From: CAZBRS01 sp964494475
Lineage (GTDB): Bacteria; Myxococcota_A; UBA9042; CAZBRS01
DNA length: 53,989 nt
Reading direction: 5' to 3'
Assembly: GCA_964494475.1 (NCBI GenBank)
Contig: CAZBRS010000043.1
Location: 1-53,989, forward strand
The first letter of the stretch is position 1, and each line of letters begins with the position of its first letter. The notes under the pieces were generated by a model, which worked only from the letters and a program-made list of their open reading frames with translations, was not told the DNA's origin and did not search any database. Shown here in pieces: positions 16,783 through 26,430 of the stretch. The position numbers and the translations under genes were made by a program.

Positions 16783-18395
16783 GCGTCGCCTCCCTCGCGG
16801 TAGGTGCCGAACACGTCGCGTAGCGCGTCGGAGATCTCGCCGACCGTGGCTTCTGCCCGGACGGCACCGAGGATGTGGGGCATCAGGTTGTCCGTGCCGC
16901 GGGCGGCGCTGGCGAGCCCGGTGAGCGCGCGGCTCACGGCCTGCCCGTCGCGCTCGCGCTTCACGCGGGCCAGGCGCTCCTTCTGGCGCGACTCGGTCTC
17001 GGGGTCGACGCGGAACACCTCGATGGGCCCGGGCTTCTCCTGGAACTTGTTCACGCCCACGATCACGCGCTCGCCGTGCTCGACCTCGAGCTGGTAGCGG
17101 TAGCTCGAGTCGGCGATCATCTGCTGCGGCACGCGGCGCTCGATGGCCGCCACGGCGCCGCCCAGGGCGTCGATCTTGTCGACGATGGCGCGCGCCTCGG
17201 CCTCGAGCCGGTCGGTCCAGGCCTCGACCAGGTACGAGCCGGCCAGCGGGTCGATGGTGTCGGCCACGCCGGTCTCGTAGCCGGCGATCTGCTGCGTGCG
17301 CAGCGCCGTGAGCGCCGACTTCTCGGTGGGCAGCGCCAGCGCCTCGTCCCACGAGTTGGTGTGCAGCGACTGGGTGCCCCCGAGCACCGCGGCCAGCGCC
17401 TGGTAGGCCACGCGCACCACGTTGTTCTCGGGCTGCTGCGCGGTCAGCGTGACGCCGCTGGTCTGGGTGTGGAAGCGCAGCATCATCGAGCGCTCGTCCT
17501 TGGCCCCGAAGCGCTCCTTCACGAGCCGGGCCCACAGGCGGCGGGCAGCCCGGAACTTGGCCACCTCCTCGAGCAGGTTGTTGTGGCACGAGAAGAAGAA
17601 CGACAGGTTGGGCGCGAACTCGTCGATGGACAGGCCGGCGACCAGCGCGGCGTCGACGTAGGCGACGGCGTCGGCCAGGGTGAGGCCGATCTCCTCGGCG
17701 GCCGTCGAGCCCGCCTCGCGCAGGTGGTAGCCGCTGATGCTGATGGGGTTCCACTTGGGAACCTCGCGCGCCGTGAAGGCGAACACGTCGGTGATCAGGC
17801 GCATGGAGGCCGCCGGCGGGTAGATGTAGGTGCCGCGGGCGATGTACTCCTTCAAGACGTCGTTCTGCACCGTGCCGCGCAGGGCCGAGGCCGCGACCCC
17901 CTGCTTCTCGGCCACGGCGATGTACATGGCCAGCAGGATGGGCGCGGTCGAGTTGATGGTCATCGAGGTCGAGACCCGGTCCAGCGGGAGGCCCGCGAGC
18001 AGGGCCTCCATGTCGGCCAGCGTGGCGATGGACACGCCCACGCGCCCCACCTCGCCCTGGGCCAGGGCGTGGTCGGGGTCGAGGCCCATCTGGGTGGGCA
18101 GGTCGAAGGCCACCGACAGGCCGGTCTGCCCCTTCTCGAGCAGGTAGCGGAAGCGCCGGTTGGTCTCGTCGGCGCCGCCGAAGCCTGCGTACTGGCGCAT
18201 GGTCCAGTGCCGGCCGCGGTACATCGTGGGCTGCACGCCGCGCGTGAAGGGGAAGGTGCCGGGCAGGCCCAGGTCGCGCTCCTCGTCGAAGCCCTCGAGG
18301 TGCGCGCCCGTGTAGACGCGCTCCACGGGCAGCCCGGACTGGGTCGTGAACGCCGGCTGGCGTTCGGGGTTCCTGACCTTGCGCTCCTCACTCAT
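16779..18395 (-). CDS. mcmA: Methylmalonyl-CoA mutase, catalytic (large) subunit
   Basis: 538 residues: a complete catalytic barrel but no B12-binding domain, ending right after the linker-like VFGTYREGGDA. Y69 (RQYAGFG), R187 (IARGTYIYPP) and H224 (SGYHLREAG) match methylmalonyl-CoA mutase residues Y89, R207 and H244 in identity and spacing; isobutyryl-CoA mutase has Phe and Gln at the first two, so methylmalonyl-CoA is the likely substrate. It converts it to succinyl-CoA. It needs a separate small B12-binding subunit, which is not in the window, nor is the MeaB chaperone. Coupled by 4-nt overlaps to birA upstream and epi downstream. Confidence 0.93.
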   Translation of the reverse strand: MSEERKVRNPERQPAFTTQSGLPVERVYTGAHLEGFDEERDLGLPGTFPFTRGVQPTMYRGRHWTMRQYAGFGGADETNRRFRYLLEKGQTGLSVAFDLPTQMGLDPDHALAQGEVGRVGVSIATLADMEALLAGLPLDRVSTSMTINSTAPILLAMYIAVAEKQGVAASALRGTVQNDVLKEYIARGTYIYPPAASMRLITDVFAFTAREVPKWNPISISGYHLREAGSTAAEEIGLTLADAVAYVDAALVAGLSIDEFAPNLSFFFSCHNNLLEEVAKFRAARRLWARLVKERFGAKDERSMMLRFHTQTSGVTLTAQQPENNVVRVAYQALAAVLGGTQSLHTNSWDEALALPTEKSALTALRTQQIAGYETGVADTIDPLAGSYLVEAWTDRLEAEARAIVDKIDALGGAVAAIERRVPQQMIADSSYRYQLEVEHGERVIVGVNKFQEKPGPIEVFRVDPETESRQKERLARVKRERDGQAVSRALTGLASAARGTDNLMPHILGAVRAEATVGEISDALRDVFGTYREGGDA

Positions 18396-19216
18396 GCGCT
18401 CTCCTCCTTCGCGATCGAGGCGTCACCCGCGGCGAACGCGGTCACGGCCCCGCCGTCGACCTGCACCACGAGCTCGCCCCCGGGGCCGAGGCCCTGGACC
18501 ACGCCCGCGACAGCACGGGTTGGCGTGCGGGCGTCGGGCGCCACGACCACGCGTCGTCCGCGCCAGCCCGAGCGCCGCAGCCAGAGGTCGAGCAGGGCAG
18601 GCGCCCCCTCCCGGCGTAGCTGCTGGATGCGTTCGGCTCCCGAGCGCAAGAAGGTAAGCACGATGTCGTCGATGTCGACGGGGGGCGCGACCAGGTCGGC
18701 CAGCGTGACGGCCTCGGGGGGCAGCGAGCGCGGGTCCTGGTTCAGGTTCAGGCCCACGCCCACGGCCACGTGGGCGTCGCCCCGGCCGTCGGTCGACGCC
18801 GACGAGAGCATCCCGGCCAGCTTGCGCCCCCCCGCGAGCAGGTCGTTCGGCCACTTGAGGTCGACGCGGCCGGGTCCGGTCAGGGCCTCGACCGAGTCGT
18901 GCAACGCCAGCGAGAGCGCCAGGCCGTAGAGCCCTCGCGCCTCGGGCGCCTCGTCGGGCCGGGGCCGGAGCAGCAGCGTGAGGTACAGCCCGCCCGGCGG
19001 CGAGGCCCACGCGCGCTCGAAGCGCCCGCGCCCCGCGGTCTGACGGTCGGCCAGCACGACGGTGCCTTCGGGGGCGCCCTCGTCGGCCAGGGCCAAGGCC
19101 ACGTCGTTGGTCGAGGCGACCTCGTCGCAGCAGAAGGGCGAGACGGCGAGGCCATGCTCGGCCAGGCGCGCGCGCAGCTTGGCTTCGCGGACAGCGTCAC
19201 GGGAGATGGTGGTCAC
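18392..19216 (-). CDS. birA: Biotin-[acyl-CoA carboxylase] ligase
   Basis: 274 residues, start GTG 19216 with GAGG five bases upstream. It lacks the helix-turn-helix repressor domain of E. coli BirA, so it is a group I ligase without DNA binding. The biotinyl-AMP loop is GRGRFERAW at 62-70, then KWPNDLL and KLAGML; a short SH3-like C-terminal domain ends the protein. It charges the carrier domain of propionyl-CoA or acetyl-CoA carboxylase, which fits its place between the propionate-route genes, although no carboxylase lies in the window. Confidence 0.92.
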   Translation of the reverse strand: MTTISRDAVREAKLRARLAEHGLAVSPFCCDEVASTNDVALALADEGAPEGTVVLADRQTAGRGRFERAWASPPGGLYLTLLLRPRPDEAPEARGLYGLALSLALHDSVEALTGPGRVDLKWPNDLLAGGRKLAGMLSSASTDGRGDAHVAVGVGLNLNQDPRSLPPEAVTLADLVAPPVDIDDIVLTFLRSGAERIQQLRREGAPALLDLWLRRSGWRGRRVVVAPDARTPTRAVAGVVQGLGPGGELVVQVDGGAVTAFAAGDASIAKEESA

Positions 19217-19218
19217 GC

Positions 19219-19824
19219 TCACCTCGCTTCGGAGAGCAGCTTCAGTCGCAGGAAGAGCGCCAGGGGGCTGAGGCCCGGGTCGCCGCTGGGGATGGGAGCG
19301 CCGAGCTTCTCGAACTGCAGGAGCCACACCGGGCTGACGGCGCCGTTCTGCCCGACGAAGGTCATGGGCAGGGGCGCGAACAGCTCTTCGGGCGCGCCGG
19401 CGTCTGCGTAGGCCCGCGCCACCAGCTCGGAGCAGTAGAAGGCCTTGCCGCCCCAGGCGAACCGATCGTCGTAGGCCGCCCCCAGCCAGGCGCGGGCCGC
19501 CGCGGCCGCCCGAACGCGCACCTCGCCCGCGACGGGCACCCGACGAAGCCAGACGCCCACGAGCCCCTGGCGACGAAGAAAGTCGGCGAAGGGCACCGAG
19601 CGCACGCTGCCGAGCGCCTCCAGCACCTCGACCTTTCCGTCGACCACGTCGACCATCGCCACGTGCGACAGGCGGGGGCCTTCGACCTCGAACTGCGCCA
19701 GCGTCACGTCCTCGATGGCATCGCACAGGGCACCGCACGCCCAGTCGGCGAACACCAGGTCGCCGCGCTGGGGAAGCGCCGCCAGGGCCGCCAGCACCGC
19801 CATCTTCACGAGCAGGGCACCCAT
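19219..19824 (-). CDS. YiiX/YebB-like NlpC/P60 cysteine hydrolase
   Basis: 201 residues. A short hydrophobic N-terminus (about 1-18) could be an export signal or anchor. The catalytic order is permuted: GDLVF, then H54 in LSHVAMV, and the Cys C131 in FYCSELVA, typical of the YiiX/YebB group. Members are cell-wall or lipid hydrolases/amidases; the substrate here is unknown. It overlaps nothing but is two bases from birA and 31 nt after the lipoprotein gene, so it is cotranscribed with metabolic genes without an obvious functional link. Confidence 0.82.
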   Translation of the reverse strand: MGALLVKMAVLAALAALPQRGDLVFADWACGALCDAIEDVTLAQFEVEGPRLSHVAMVDVVDGKVEVLEALGSVRSVPFADFLRRQGLVGVWLRRVPVAGEVRVRAAAAARAWLGAAYDDRFAWGGKAFYCSELVARAYADAGAPEELFAPLPMTFVGQNGAVSPVWLLQFEKLGAPIPSGDPGLSPLALFLRLKLLSEAR

Positions 19825-19855
19825 CGATCCTCCGTGATCCGGCCGGCGTTCGCGG

Positions 19856-20545
19856 TCACCCGCACGAGGCGCCGTCGCACTGCAGGTCGCCCGGGCAGGT
19901 GGCCCCGCCGCCGAACGCGCCGCAGAACCAGATGCAGACCGAGCCGCCGCTCAACGCCGCGCACTGGGCGTTGCCGCCCGGGTAGGCCGCGTTGCAGTCG
20001 TCGACGGTCGCGCACATGGGGTTGCAGTGCGCCATGGTGTACTGGCCGCTGACGCAGGTCATGCCGTTGCCGCAGTCGGCCGAGTCCTTGCAGGCGTCGC
20101 CCACCTGGCGGGAGCCCGGCTCGATCGTCTCGACCACGTCGGGTTCCGCGAGCTCCTGCACGTCGGGCTCGGGCTCGGGAAGAGGGGCCTCGACGCAGGC
20201 GCCGTCGTCGCACGTGGCCGCCGGGTCGGAGGCGGTGCAGTCCTCGGCCGCGAGGCAGCCCTTCACCAGCACGCAGTGCACCGCCCACGGGACGCCGTCA
20301 CGGGTTTCGCAGTGGTTGTCCAAGGACGAGCACGAACGGCACGTTCCCCCCGCCGGCACCAGCGGGCACGCGCAAAGGGGCAGCGGGCCCCCGGGGTCGT
20401 CCGGCGCGTCGATTCGAGCGTCGTCGGCCGAGGCCAGATCGGTCAGGTCGGGAGCGGCCGTGGCGTCGGTCCCGCCGTCACCGCCCCCGCAACCAGCCCC
20501 CAGCGTCAGCGCCAGCAGGATCGTGGTCCATCGAATCGTCGCCAT
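19856..20545 (-). CDS. Cys-rich lipoprotein, unknown function
   Basis: 229 residues. The signal ends LTLGAGC, a slightly atypical lipobox with Leu at -4; Cys19 would be lipidated. A Gly/Asp/Ala-rich linker follows, then many paired Cys (CACPLVP, CRSCSS, EDCTASD, DDGACVE, and a C-terminal block with GNGMTCVSGQ, MCATVDDC and DLQCDGASC). The repeated xDCxxx...C pattern is common in surface lipoproteins of Myxococcota and suggests several small disulfide knots. First gene of the operon leading to yiiX-like, birA, mcmA and epi; its promoter region faces that of the thiolase operon. Confidence 0.72.
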   Translation of the reverse strand: MATIRWTTILLALTLGAGCGGGDGGTDATAAPDLTDLASADDARIDAPDDPGGPLPLCACPLVPAGGTCRSCSSLDNHCETRDGVPWAVHCVLVKGCLAAEDCTASDPAATCDDGACVEAPLPEPEPDVQELAEPDVVETIEPGSRQVGDACKDSADCGNGMTCVSGQYTMAHCNPMCATVDDCNAAYPGGNAQCAALSGGSVCIWFCGAFGGGATCPGDLQCDGASCG

Positions 20546-20638
20546 GGCGTCCTCCCCGTCCTTCGCGCGGCGAAGAATACCCCGGATCGCCGGCGCGGGC
20601 CAGAGGGACCGGGCGCTGACGCAGCGCGCCGTTCGCCG

Positions 20639-20667
20639 TTGACACCCGCGTTCGCGTGTTGTAGCAA
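20639..20667 (+). promoter_or_regulatory. Promoter candidate of the thiolase operon
   Basis: TTGACA (20639-20644), 17-nt spacer, TAGCAA (20662-20667). The -35 is perfect, the -10 weak. A small dyad CTCGT-TCC-ACGAG follows at 20716-20728, in the leader before the Shine-Dalgarno GAGGGGG. Confidence 0.45.
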
Positions 20668-20743
20668 CGGCCAGGCCCGGGAGGCTTTCCGTAACGGGTT
20701 TCGTCACAATCATGCTCGTTCCACGAGCTGCGAGGGGGTTCTC

Positions 20744-21919
20744 ATGCGCGAGGTCGTGATCGTCAGCGCCGCCCGCACGCCGGTCGGCTCCTTCAACGGC
20801 ACGCTCAAGGACATCCCGGCCACCCGGCTGGGCGCCGTGGCCATCAAGGAGGCCGTGAGACGGGCCGGCATCGACCCGAACCTCGTCGACGAGGTGATCA
20901 TGGGCTGCGTGCTGCCGGCCGCCCTGGGCCAGGCGCCCGCCCGCCAGGCCGCGCTCTTCGCCGAGCTGCCCAAGAAGGTCGAGTGCCTGACCATCAACAA
21001 GGTGTGCGGCTCGGGCCTGAAGGCCATCATGGTCGCCGCCCAGGCCATCCAGGCCGGCGACGCCGACATCATCGTGGCCGGCGGCATGGAGAACATGGAC
21101 GGCGCGCCCTACGCCCTGCCCAAGGGCCGCTACGGTCACCGCATGGGCAACGCCACCATCATCGACGTCATGATGAACGACGGCCTGGTCGACGCCTACG
21201 CCGCCAAGCCCATGGGCTGCTTCGCCGACCTCTGCGCCAAGACCAAGGGGTACACGCGCGAGGCGCAGGACGCCTTCGCCGCCGAGAGCTACCGCCGCTC
21301 CCAGGCCGCCATCGCCGAGGGGCGCTTCAAGGCCGAGATCGTGCCCGTCGAGATCCCCGGCAAGAAGGGCCCCACGCTCTTCGAGAACGACGAGGAGCCC
21401 GGCAAGGGCGACTTCTCCAAGATGCCCCTCCTGAAGCCCGCCTTCGAGAAGGACGGCACCGTGACCGCGGCCAACGCCTCGTCGATCAACGACGGCGCGG
21501 GCGCCGTGGTCGTGATGGCCGCCGAGAAGGCCCGGGAGCTCGGCCTCAAGCCCCTGGTTCGCCTCGTGAGCCAGGCCTCGTTCGCCCAGGAGCCCGAGTG
21601 GTTCACCACGGCCCCCATCGGTGCCGTCGAGAAGGCCCTGAAGAAGGCCGGCAAGACGGCGGCCGACATCGACCTGTGGGAGATCAACGAGGCCTTCTCG
21701 GTGGTCACCATGGCCGCCGTCGACCACTTCAAGCTCGACAGCGCCAGGGTCAACGTCAACGGCGGCGCCGTCTCGATCGGCCACCCCATCGGCGCCAGCG
21801 GCGTGCGCGTGTTCGTCACGCTGCTCTACGCCATGCAGCAGCAGAACGCCAAGGTCGGCTGCGCCACGCTGTGCATCGGCGGCGGCGAGGCCTCGGCCCT
21901 GATCGTCGAGAGGATCTGA
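20744..21919 (+). CDS. Acetyl-CoA acetyltransferase (thiolase)
   Basis: 391 residues, biosynthetic thiolase length. It condenses two acetyl-CoA to acetoacetyl-CoA or cleaves the product. The acyl-enzyme Cys is C88 in NKVCGSGLKA; the His is in GGAVSIGHPIGASG; the second Cys lies in the C-terminal TLCIGGGEASAL, where most thiolases read GGGQG. First of four genes with spacings of 2, 17 and 3 nt that together convert acetyl-CoA to crotonyl-CoA or butyryl-CoA. It feeds Ccr at 8453. A role in polyhydroxybutyrate is possible but no phaB or phaC is present. Confidence 0.93.
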   Translation: MREVVIVSAARTPVGSFNGTLKDIPATRLGAVAIKEAVRRAGIDPNLVDEVIMGCVLPAALGQAPARQAALFAELPKKVECLTINKVCGSGLKAIMVAAQAIQAGDADIIVAGGMENMDGAPYALPKGRYGHRMGNATIIDVMMNDGLVDAYAAKPMGCFADLCAKTKGYTREAQDAFAAESYRRSQAAIAEGRFKAEIVPVEIPGKKGPTLFENDEEPGKGDFSKMPLLKPAFEKDGTVTAANASSINDGAGAVVVMAAEKARELGLKPLVRLVSQASFAQEPEWFTTAPIGAVEKALKKAGKTAADIDLWEINEAFSVVTMAAVDHFKLDSARVNVNGGAVSIGHPIGASGVRVFVTLLYAMQQQNAKVGCATLCIGGGEASALIVERI

Positions 21920-21921
21920 TC

Positions 21922-22776
21922 ATGAACGAAATCAAAACGATCGGCGTCATCGGCGCCGGGCAGATGGGCAACGGCATCGCCCAGGTGGCGGCCGTGGCCG
22001 GCTTCAACGTGATTATGCGCGACGTCGACCAGAAGTTCGTCGACAAGGGCCTGGCCACCATCGAGAAGAGCCTGAAGAAGCTGGTCGAGAAGGAGAAGAT
22101 GACGGCCGACGCGGCGGCGGCGGCGCGCGCCCGGATCACGACCTGCGTGGCGCTCGAGGGCCTGAAGGACGTCGACTTCGCCGTCGAGGCCATCCCGGAG
22201 AAGCTCGAGTGGAAGCACGAGCTGTTCACGAAGCTCGACGAGCTCTGCCGGCCCGAGGTCATCCTGGCCACCAACACCTCGTCCATCTCCATCACCAAGA
22301 TCGCGGCCTGCACGAAGCGCCCCGACAAGGTGGTGGGCATGCACTTCATGAACCCCGTGCCGCTCATGCAGCTGGTCGAGCTCATCCGGGGCCTCGCCAC
22401 CAGCGACGAGACCTACGCGCTGACCAAGGCGTTGTCCGAGAAGATGGGCAAGATCACGGTCGTCGCTCACGACTTCCCGGGCTTCATCGTCAACCGCATC
22501 CTCATGCCCATGATCAACGAGGCCGTGTACTGCCTGTACGAAGGCGTGGCCGACCAGCCCGCCGACGTCGACCAGGGCATGAAGCTCGGCACCAACCAGC
22601 CCATGGGGCCGCTGGCGCTGGCCGACCTGATCGGCCTCGACACGTGCCTGTCGATCCTGAACGTGCTGCACGACGGCCTGGGCGACACCAAGTACCGCCC
22701 CTGCCCGCTCTTGAAGCAGTACGTCGACGCGGGCTGGCTCGGCCGCAAGACCGGCCGCGGCTTCTACACCTACTGA
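21922..22776 (+). CDS. hbd: 3-hydroxybutyryl-CoA dehydrogenase
   Basis: 284 residues. Reduces acetoacetyl-CoA to (S)-3-hydroxybutyryl-CoA, or the reverse, with NAD(H). The Rossmann loop is GVIGAGQMGNGIAQ near the N-terminus; ATNTSSISIT and GMHFMNPVPLM contain the family Ser and the catalytic His, with Glu in the following LVELIRG; GFIVNRILMPMINEA opens the C-terminal domain. Two bases after the thiolase gene. Confidence 0.95.
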   Translation: MNEIKTIGVIGAGQMGNGIAQVAAVAGFNVIMRDVDQKFVDKGLATIEKSLKKLVEKEKMTADAAAAARARITTCVALEGLKDVDFAVEAIPEKLEWKHELFTKLDELCRPEVILATNTSSISITKIAACTKRPDKVVGMHFMNPVPLMQLVELIRGLATSDETYALTKALSEKMGKITVVAHDFPGFIVNRILMPMINEAVYCLYEGVADQPADVDQGMKLGTNQPMGPLALADLIGLDTCLSILNVLHDGLGDTKYRPCPLLKQYVDAGWLGRKTGRGFYTY

Positions 22777-22793
22777 TCGGGTGAGGGCAACTC

Positions 22794-23573
22794 ATGGACT
22801 ATCAATTCCTCAAGCTCGAGAAGCAGGACGGCGTCGCGATCGTCACGATCAACCGCCCCGACGCGTTGAACGCGCTGAACCAGGGCGTGCTCCACGACCT
22901 GTTCGGCATGTTCCTCACGCTCCGCGACGACGCCGACGTGAAGGTCATCGTGCTCACGGGCACGGGCAAGGCCTTCGTGGCCGGCGCCGACATCGCCCAC
23001 ATGAAGGATCTCGACGAGGCCGGCGGCGCGAAGTTCGCCGAGCTCGGCCACGCGGTCTTCTCGCTTCTCGAGAAGCTTCCCAAGCCCGTGATCGCGGCGG
23101 TGAACGGCTTCGCCCTGGGCGGCGGCACCGAGCTCGCGCTGTCCTGCGACCTGATCTACGCCAGCGACAAGGCCAAGTTCGGCCAGCCCGAAGTGAAGCT
23201 CGGCATCATCCCCGGCTTCGGCGGCACCCAGCGCCTGCCGCGCCAGATCGGCCGGAACGCGGCCAAGGAGTGGATCTTCACGGGCGACATCTACGGCGCC
23301 GACCGGGCGCTGGCCGTGGGCCTGGTCAACGAGGTGGTGCCCGCCGATCAGCTGATGACCAGGGTGCTCGAGATCGCCAGGAAGATCGCGGCGGTGGGCC
23401 CCGTGGCGGTGGCGAAGGCCAAGTTCTGCATCAACGAGGGCGTCGATCTGGCGCTGGCCAGCGGCCTCGAGATCGAGAAGGCGGCCTTCGGCGCCCTGTT
23501 CACGACGAAGGATCGCCTCGAGGGCATGACGGCCTTCGTGGAAAAACGGCCCGCGAACTTCGAGGGGAGGTAG
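22794..23573 (+). CDS. Enoyl-CoA hydratase (crotonase)
   Basis: 259 residues, crotonase fold. It dehydrates (S)-3-hydroxybutyryl-CoA to crotonyl-CoA. The oxyanion-hole segments are AFVAGADIAHMKD and NGFALGGGTELA, and the two catalytic Glu positions are filled in GGGTELAL and PEVKLGIIPGFGGTQR, as in crotonases that hydrate rather than isomerise. Coupled with hbd upstream and the dehydrogenase downstream. Confidence 0.94.
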   Translation: MDYQFLKLEKQDGVAIVTINRPDALNALNQGVLHDLFGMFLTLRDDADVKVIVLTGTGKAFVAGADIAHMKDLDEAGGAKFAELGHAVFSLLEKLPKPVIAAVNGFALGGGTELALSCDLIYASDKAKFGQPEVKLGIIPGFGGTQRLPRQIGRNAAKEWIFTGDIYGADRALAVGLVNEVVPADQLMTRVLEIARKIAAVGPVAVAKAKFCINEGVDLALASGLEIEKAAFGALFTTKDRLEGMTAFVEKRPANFEGR

Positions 23574-23576
23574 CCC

Positions 23577-24734
<1,158 letters not shown>

Positions 24735-24971
24735 GGGCCCGCCGGTCCAGCTTCTCGGTCCGCATCTCTCCGTTCGGACCATCGTCGCAGCCCACAGTAG
24801 AGCATCCCCCGGCAGAGCCGGGGCTTCATGATGTGAGCTGCCCAAGGCGGCTGAGTTATGTGCCGCTCGTGCGCGGCCTGGTAGCCACCTGAAGGTGGCG
24901 ACTCTGCCGTCTACACCACCCACGCCTGGGTCTGGTGGGTCGGCGCTCCCGAGCACTTGTCGGAGGCTGCC
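24735..24971. other. Non-coding stretch before the second gap, with two hairpins
   Basis: No gene is supported here. It carries a perfect 7-bp stem with loop AGA at 24807-24823 (CCCCGGC/GCCGGGG) and a 6-7-bp stem with tetraloop TGAA at 24884-24899 (GCCACC/GGTGGC). Neither is followed by a T-run, so intrinsic termination is doubtful, though the first could still slow transcription after the dehydrogenase gene. GC is lower than in the genes around. The look recalls REP-like or IS200/IS605 end hairpins, but no transposase is visible. Confidence 0.5.
24917..24971 (+). repeat. 55-bp direct repeat, left copy
   Basis: Identical to 25072-25126; the two copies abut the N gap on either side. The length equals a common assembly k-mer, so contig ends sharing one graph node is the first explanation. 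Codes for the start of a PIN domain (THAWVWW) but in this copy the codon before is Thr, not the catalytic Asp, and no start codon precedes it. Confidence 0.9.
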
Positions 24972-25071
24972 NNNNNNNNNNNNNNNNNNNNNNNNNNNNN
25001 NNNNNNNNNNNNNNNNNNNNNNNNNNNNNNNNNNNNNNNNNNNNNNNNNNNNNNNNNNNNNNNNNNNNNNN
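24972..25071. other. Assembly gap of 100 N
   Basis: Exactly 100 N between two identical 55-bp ends. True size may be zero or may hide a mobile or duplicated segment, including the vapB partner and the vapC start. Confidence 0.97.
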
Positions 25072-25126
25072 CACCCACGCCTGGGTCTGGTGGGTCGGCG
25101 CTCCCGAGCACTTGTCGGAGGCTGCC
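25072..25126 (+). repeat. 55-bp direct repeat, right copy
   Basis: Second copy of the sequence at 24917-24971, here in frame with the remaining PIN domain. See the left copy for interpretation. Confidence 0.9.
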
Positions 25127-25453
25127 CTCCTGAGCATCGAGAGGGCCAGGACCGCCGGCGGAATCTGCGTGTCGTCGATCAGCGTTTGGGAAGCCGCCCT
25201 GCTCGTCCTGCGCCAACGGCTGACCCTGGCGCTGCCGTTCGACGAATGGCTCGAGCGCTGCGAGTCGCTGCCGTTCTTGCGCTTCGTCCCTGTCGACAAC
25301 CGTATCGCGACGCGATCGGTTCACCTACCCGGCGACCTGCGCAAGGACCCGGCCGATCGCCTGATCGTAGCGACCGCGCTGGAGTTGGACGCTCCCCTGG
25401 TCACCCGGGACGGGAAGCTGCGCGCCTACGAGCACGTGAGTACGATCTGGTAG
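25072..25453 (+). CDS. VapC-like PIN-domain toxin, 5' end lost in gap
   Basis: About 127 residues visible, beginning at THAWVWWVG, i.e. just after the first catalytic Asp of the usual LDTHA. Further PIN residues are present: Glu in VSSISVWEAALL, and Asp in KDPADRLIVATALELDAPLVTRD. PIN toxins are Mg-dependent RNases that cut tRNA or rRNA. The usual antitoxin gene upstream and the start codon are not visible and probably lie in the gap or in another contig. Joining the two sides directly would leave no start codon and a Thr in place of the Asp. Confidence 0.8.
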
Positions 25454-25501
25454 CGATCGAAGCTCGTCCGCGTCTTCCCGAAAACTCCGGCGCTGCGACC
25501 C

Positions 25502-25530
25502 TTGACCCGCCGGAGGCCCGTCGCCATACT
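25502..25530 (+). promoter_or_regulatory. Promoter candidate of zupT
   Basis: TTGACC (25502-25507), 17-nt spacer, CATACT (25525-25530); 5 and 4 of 6 matches, 32 nt before the ATG. Confidence 0.5.
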
Positions 25531-25562
25531 GGCCAGCGCTACGCCAGGAGCGCCCCCCTCCG

Positions 25563-26405
25563 ATGAGCGATGTCCTGTTCGCGTTCGCCCTGACCGCCTT
25601 CGCCGGCCTCGCCACCGGCATCGGCAGCGCCATCGCGTTCGCGGCGCGCCAGACCAACTACCGCTTCCTCTCGGTCTCGACCGGCTTCTCGGCGGGCGTC
25701 ATGCTCTACGTGTCGTTCGTCGAGATCTTCTACAAGGGCTCCGACGCGCTCGTGCAGGTCTACGGCGACCCGCTGGGGCACTGGATCAACGCCGGCGCCT
25801 TCTTCGGCGGCATGTTCCTGATCGGGGTCATCGACAACCTGATCCCCTCGGCCGAGAACCCGCACGAGGCGCGCGCCGAGGCCGAGACCGCGCCGCTGCA
25901 CGCGGGGTCGGGCCTGATCGTCCGGCCCGGGGTTCACGACCGCAAGCTGCTGCGCATGGGCCTGTTCACCGCCCTGGCCATCGGCATCCACAACTTCCCC
26001 GAGGGTCTTGCCACGTTCCTGGCCGCGTTGCACGATCCGGGGCTCGGCGTGGCCATCGCCGTGGCCATCGCGCTGCACAACATCCCCGAAGGCATCAGCG
26101 TGGCCGTGCCCATCTTCTACGCCACGGGCGACCGCAAGAAGGCGTTCGTCTACTCGCTGCTCAGCGGCCTGGCCGAGCCCGTGGGCGCGCTCATCGCCTA
26201 CGCGGCGCTGCGCCTGTTCGTGTCCGACGGCATGCCCGCGCAGGTGATGGGCATCCTGTTCTCCGGCGTGGCCGGCATCATGGTCTACATCAGCCTCGAC
26301 GAGCTGCTGCCCACCAGCCGCGCCTACGGCAAGGGGCACGACAGCCTGTTGGGCCTCGTGGGGGGCATGGTGGTCATGGCCCTGAGCCTGCTGCTCATGA
26401 AGTAG
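25563..26405 (+). CDS. zupT: ZIP-family divalent metal transporter
   Basis: 280 residues with about eight membrane helices, N-terminus first helix from residue 5, and a hydrophilic loop at 96-128 containing His and acidic residues. The two transport-site motifs are HNFPEG (143-148) and HNIPEG (172-177), diagnostic of the GufA/ZupT branch. It imports Zn and possibly Fe, Mn or Co into the cytoplasm across the inner membrane. Cobalt supply would suit the B12 enzymes of the region, but nothing in the sequence ties it to them. Own promoter upstream; PAP2 gene follows after 25 nt. Confidence 0.93.
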   Translation: MSDVLFAFALTAFAGLATGIGSAIAFAARQTNYRFLSVSTGFSAGVMLYVSFVEIFYKGSDALVQVYGDPLGHWINAGAFFGGMFLIGVIDNLIPSAENPHEARAEAETAPLHAGSGLIVRPGVHDRKLLRMGLFTALAIGIHNFPEGLATFLAALHDPGLGVAIAVAIALHNIPEGISVAVPIFYATGDRKKAFVYSLLSGLAEPVGALIAYAALRLFVSDGMPAQVMGILFSGVAGIMVYISLDELLPTSRAYGKGHDSLLGLVGGMVVMALSLLLMK

Positions 26406-26430
26406 GGTGGCCGCGGCCGGGAGGGTGGTC

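Noticed and set aside
24807..24823. Intrinsic terminator after the acyl-CoA dehydrogenase gene
   Set aside because: Good stem but no T-run and over 70 nt from the stop; kept only as a hairpin.
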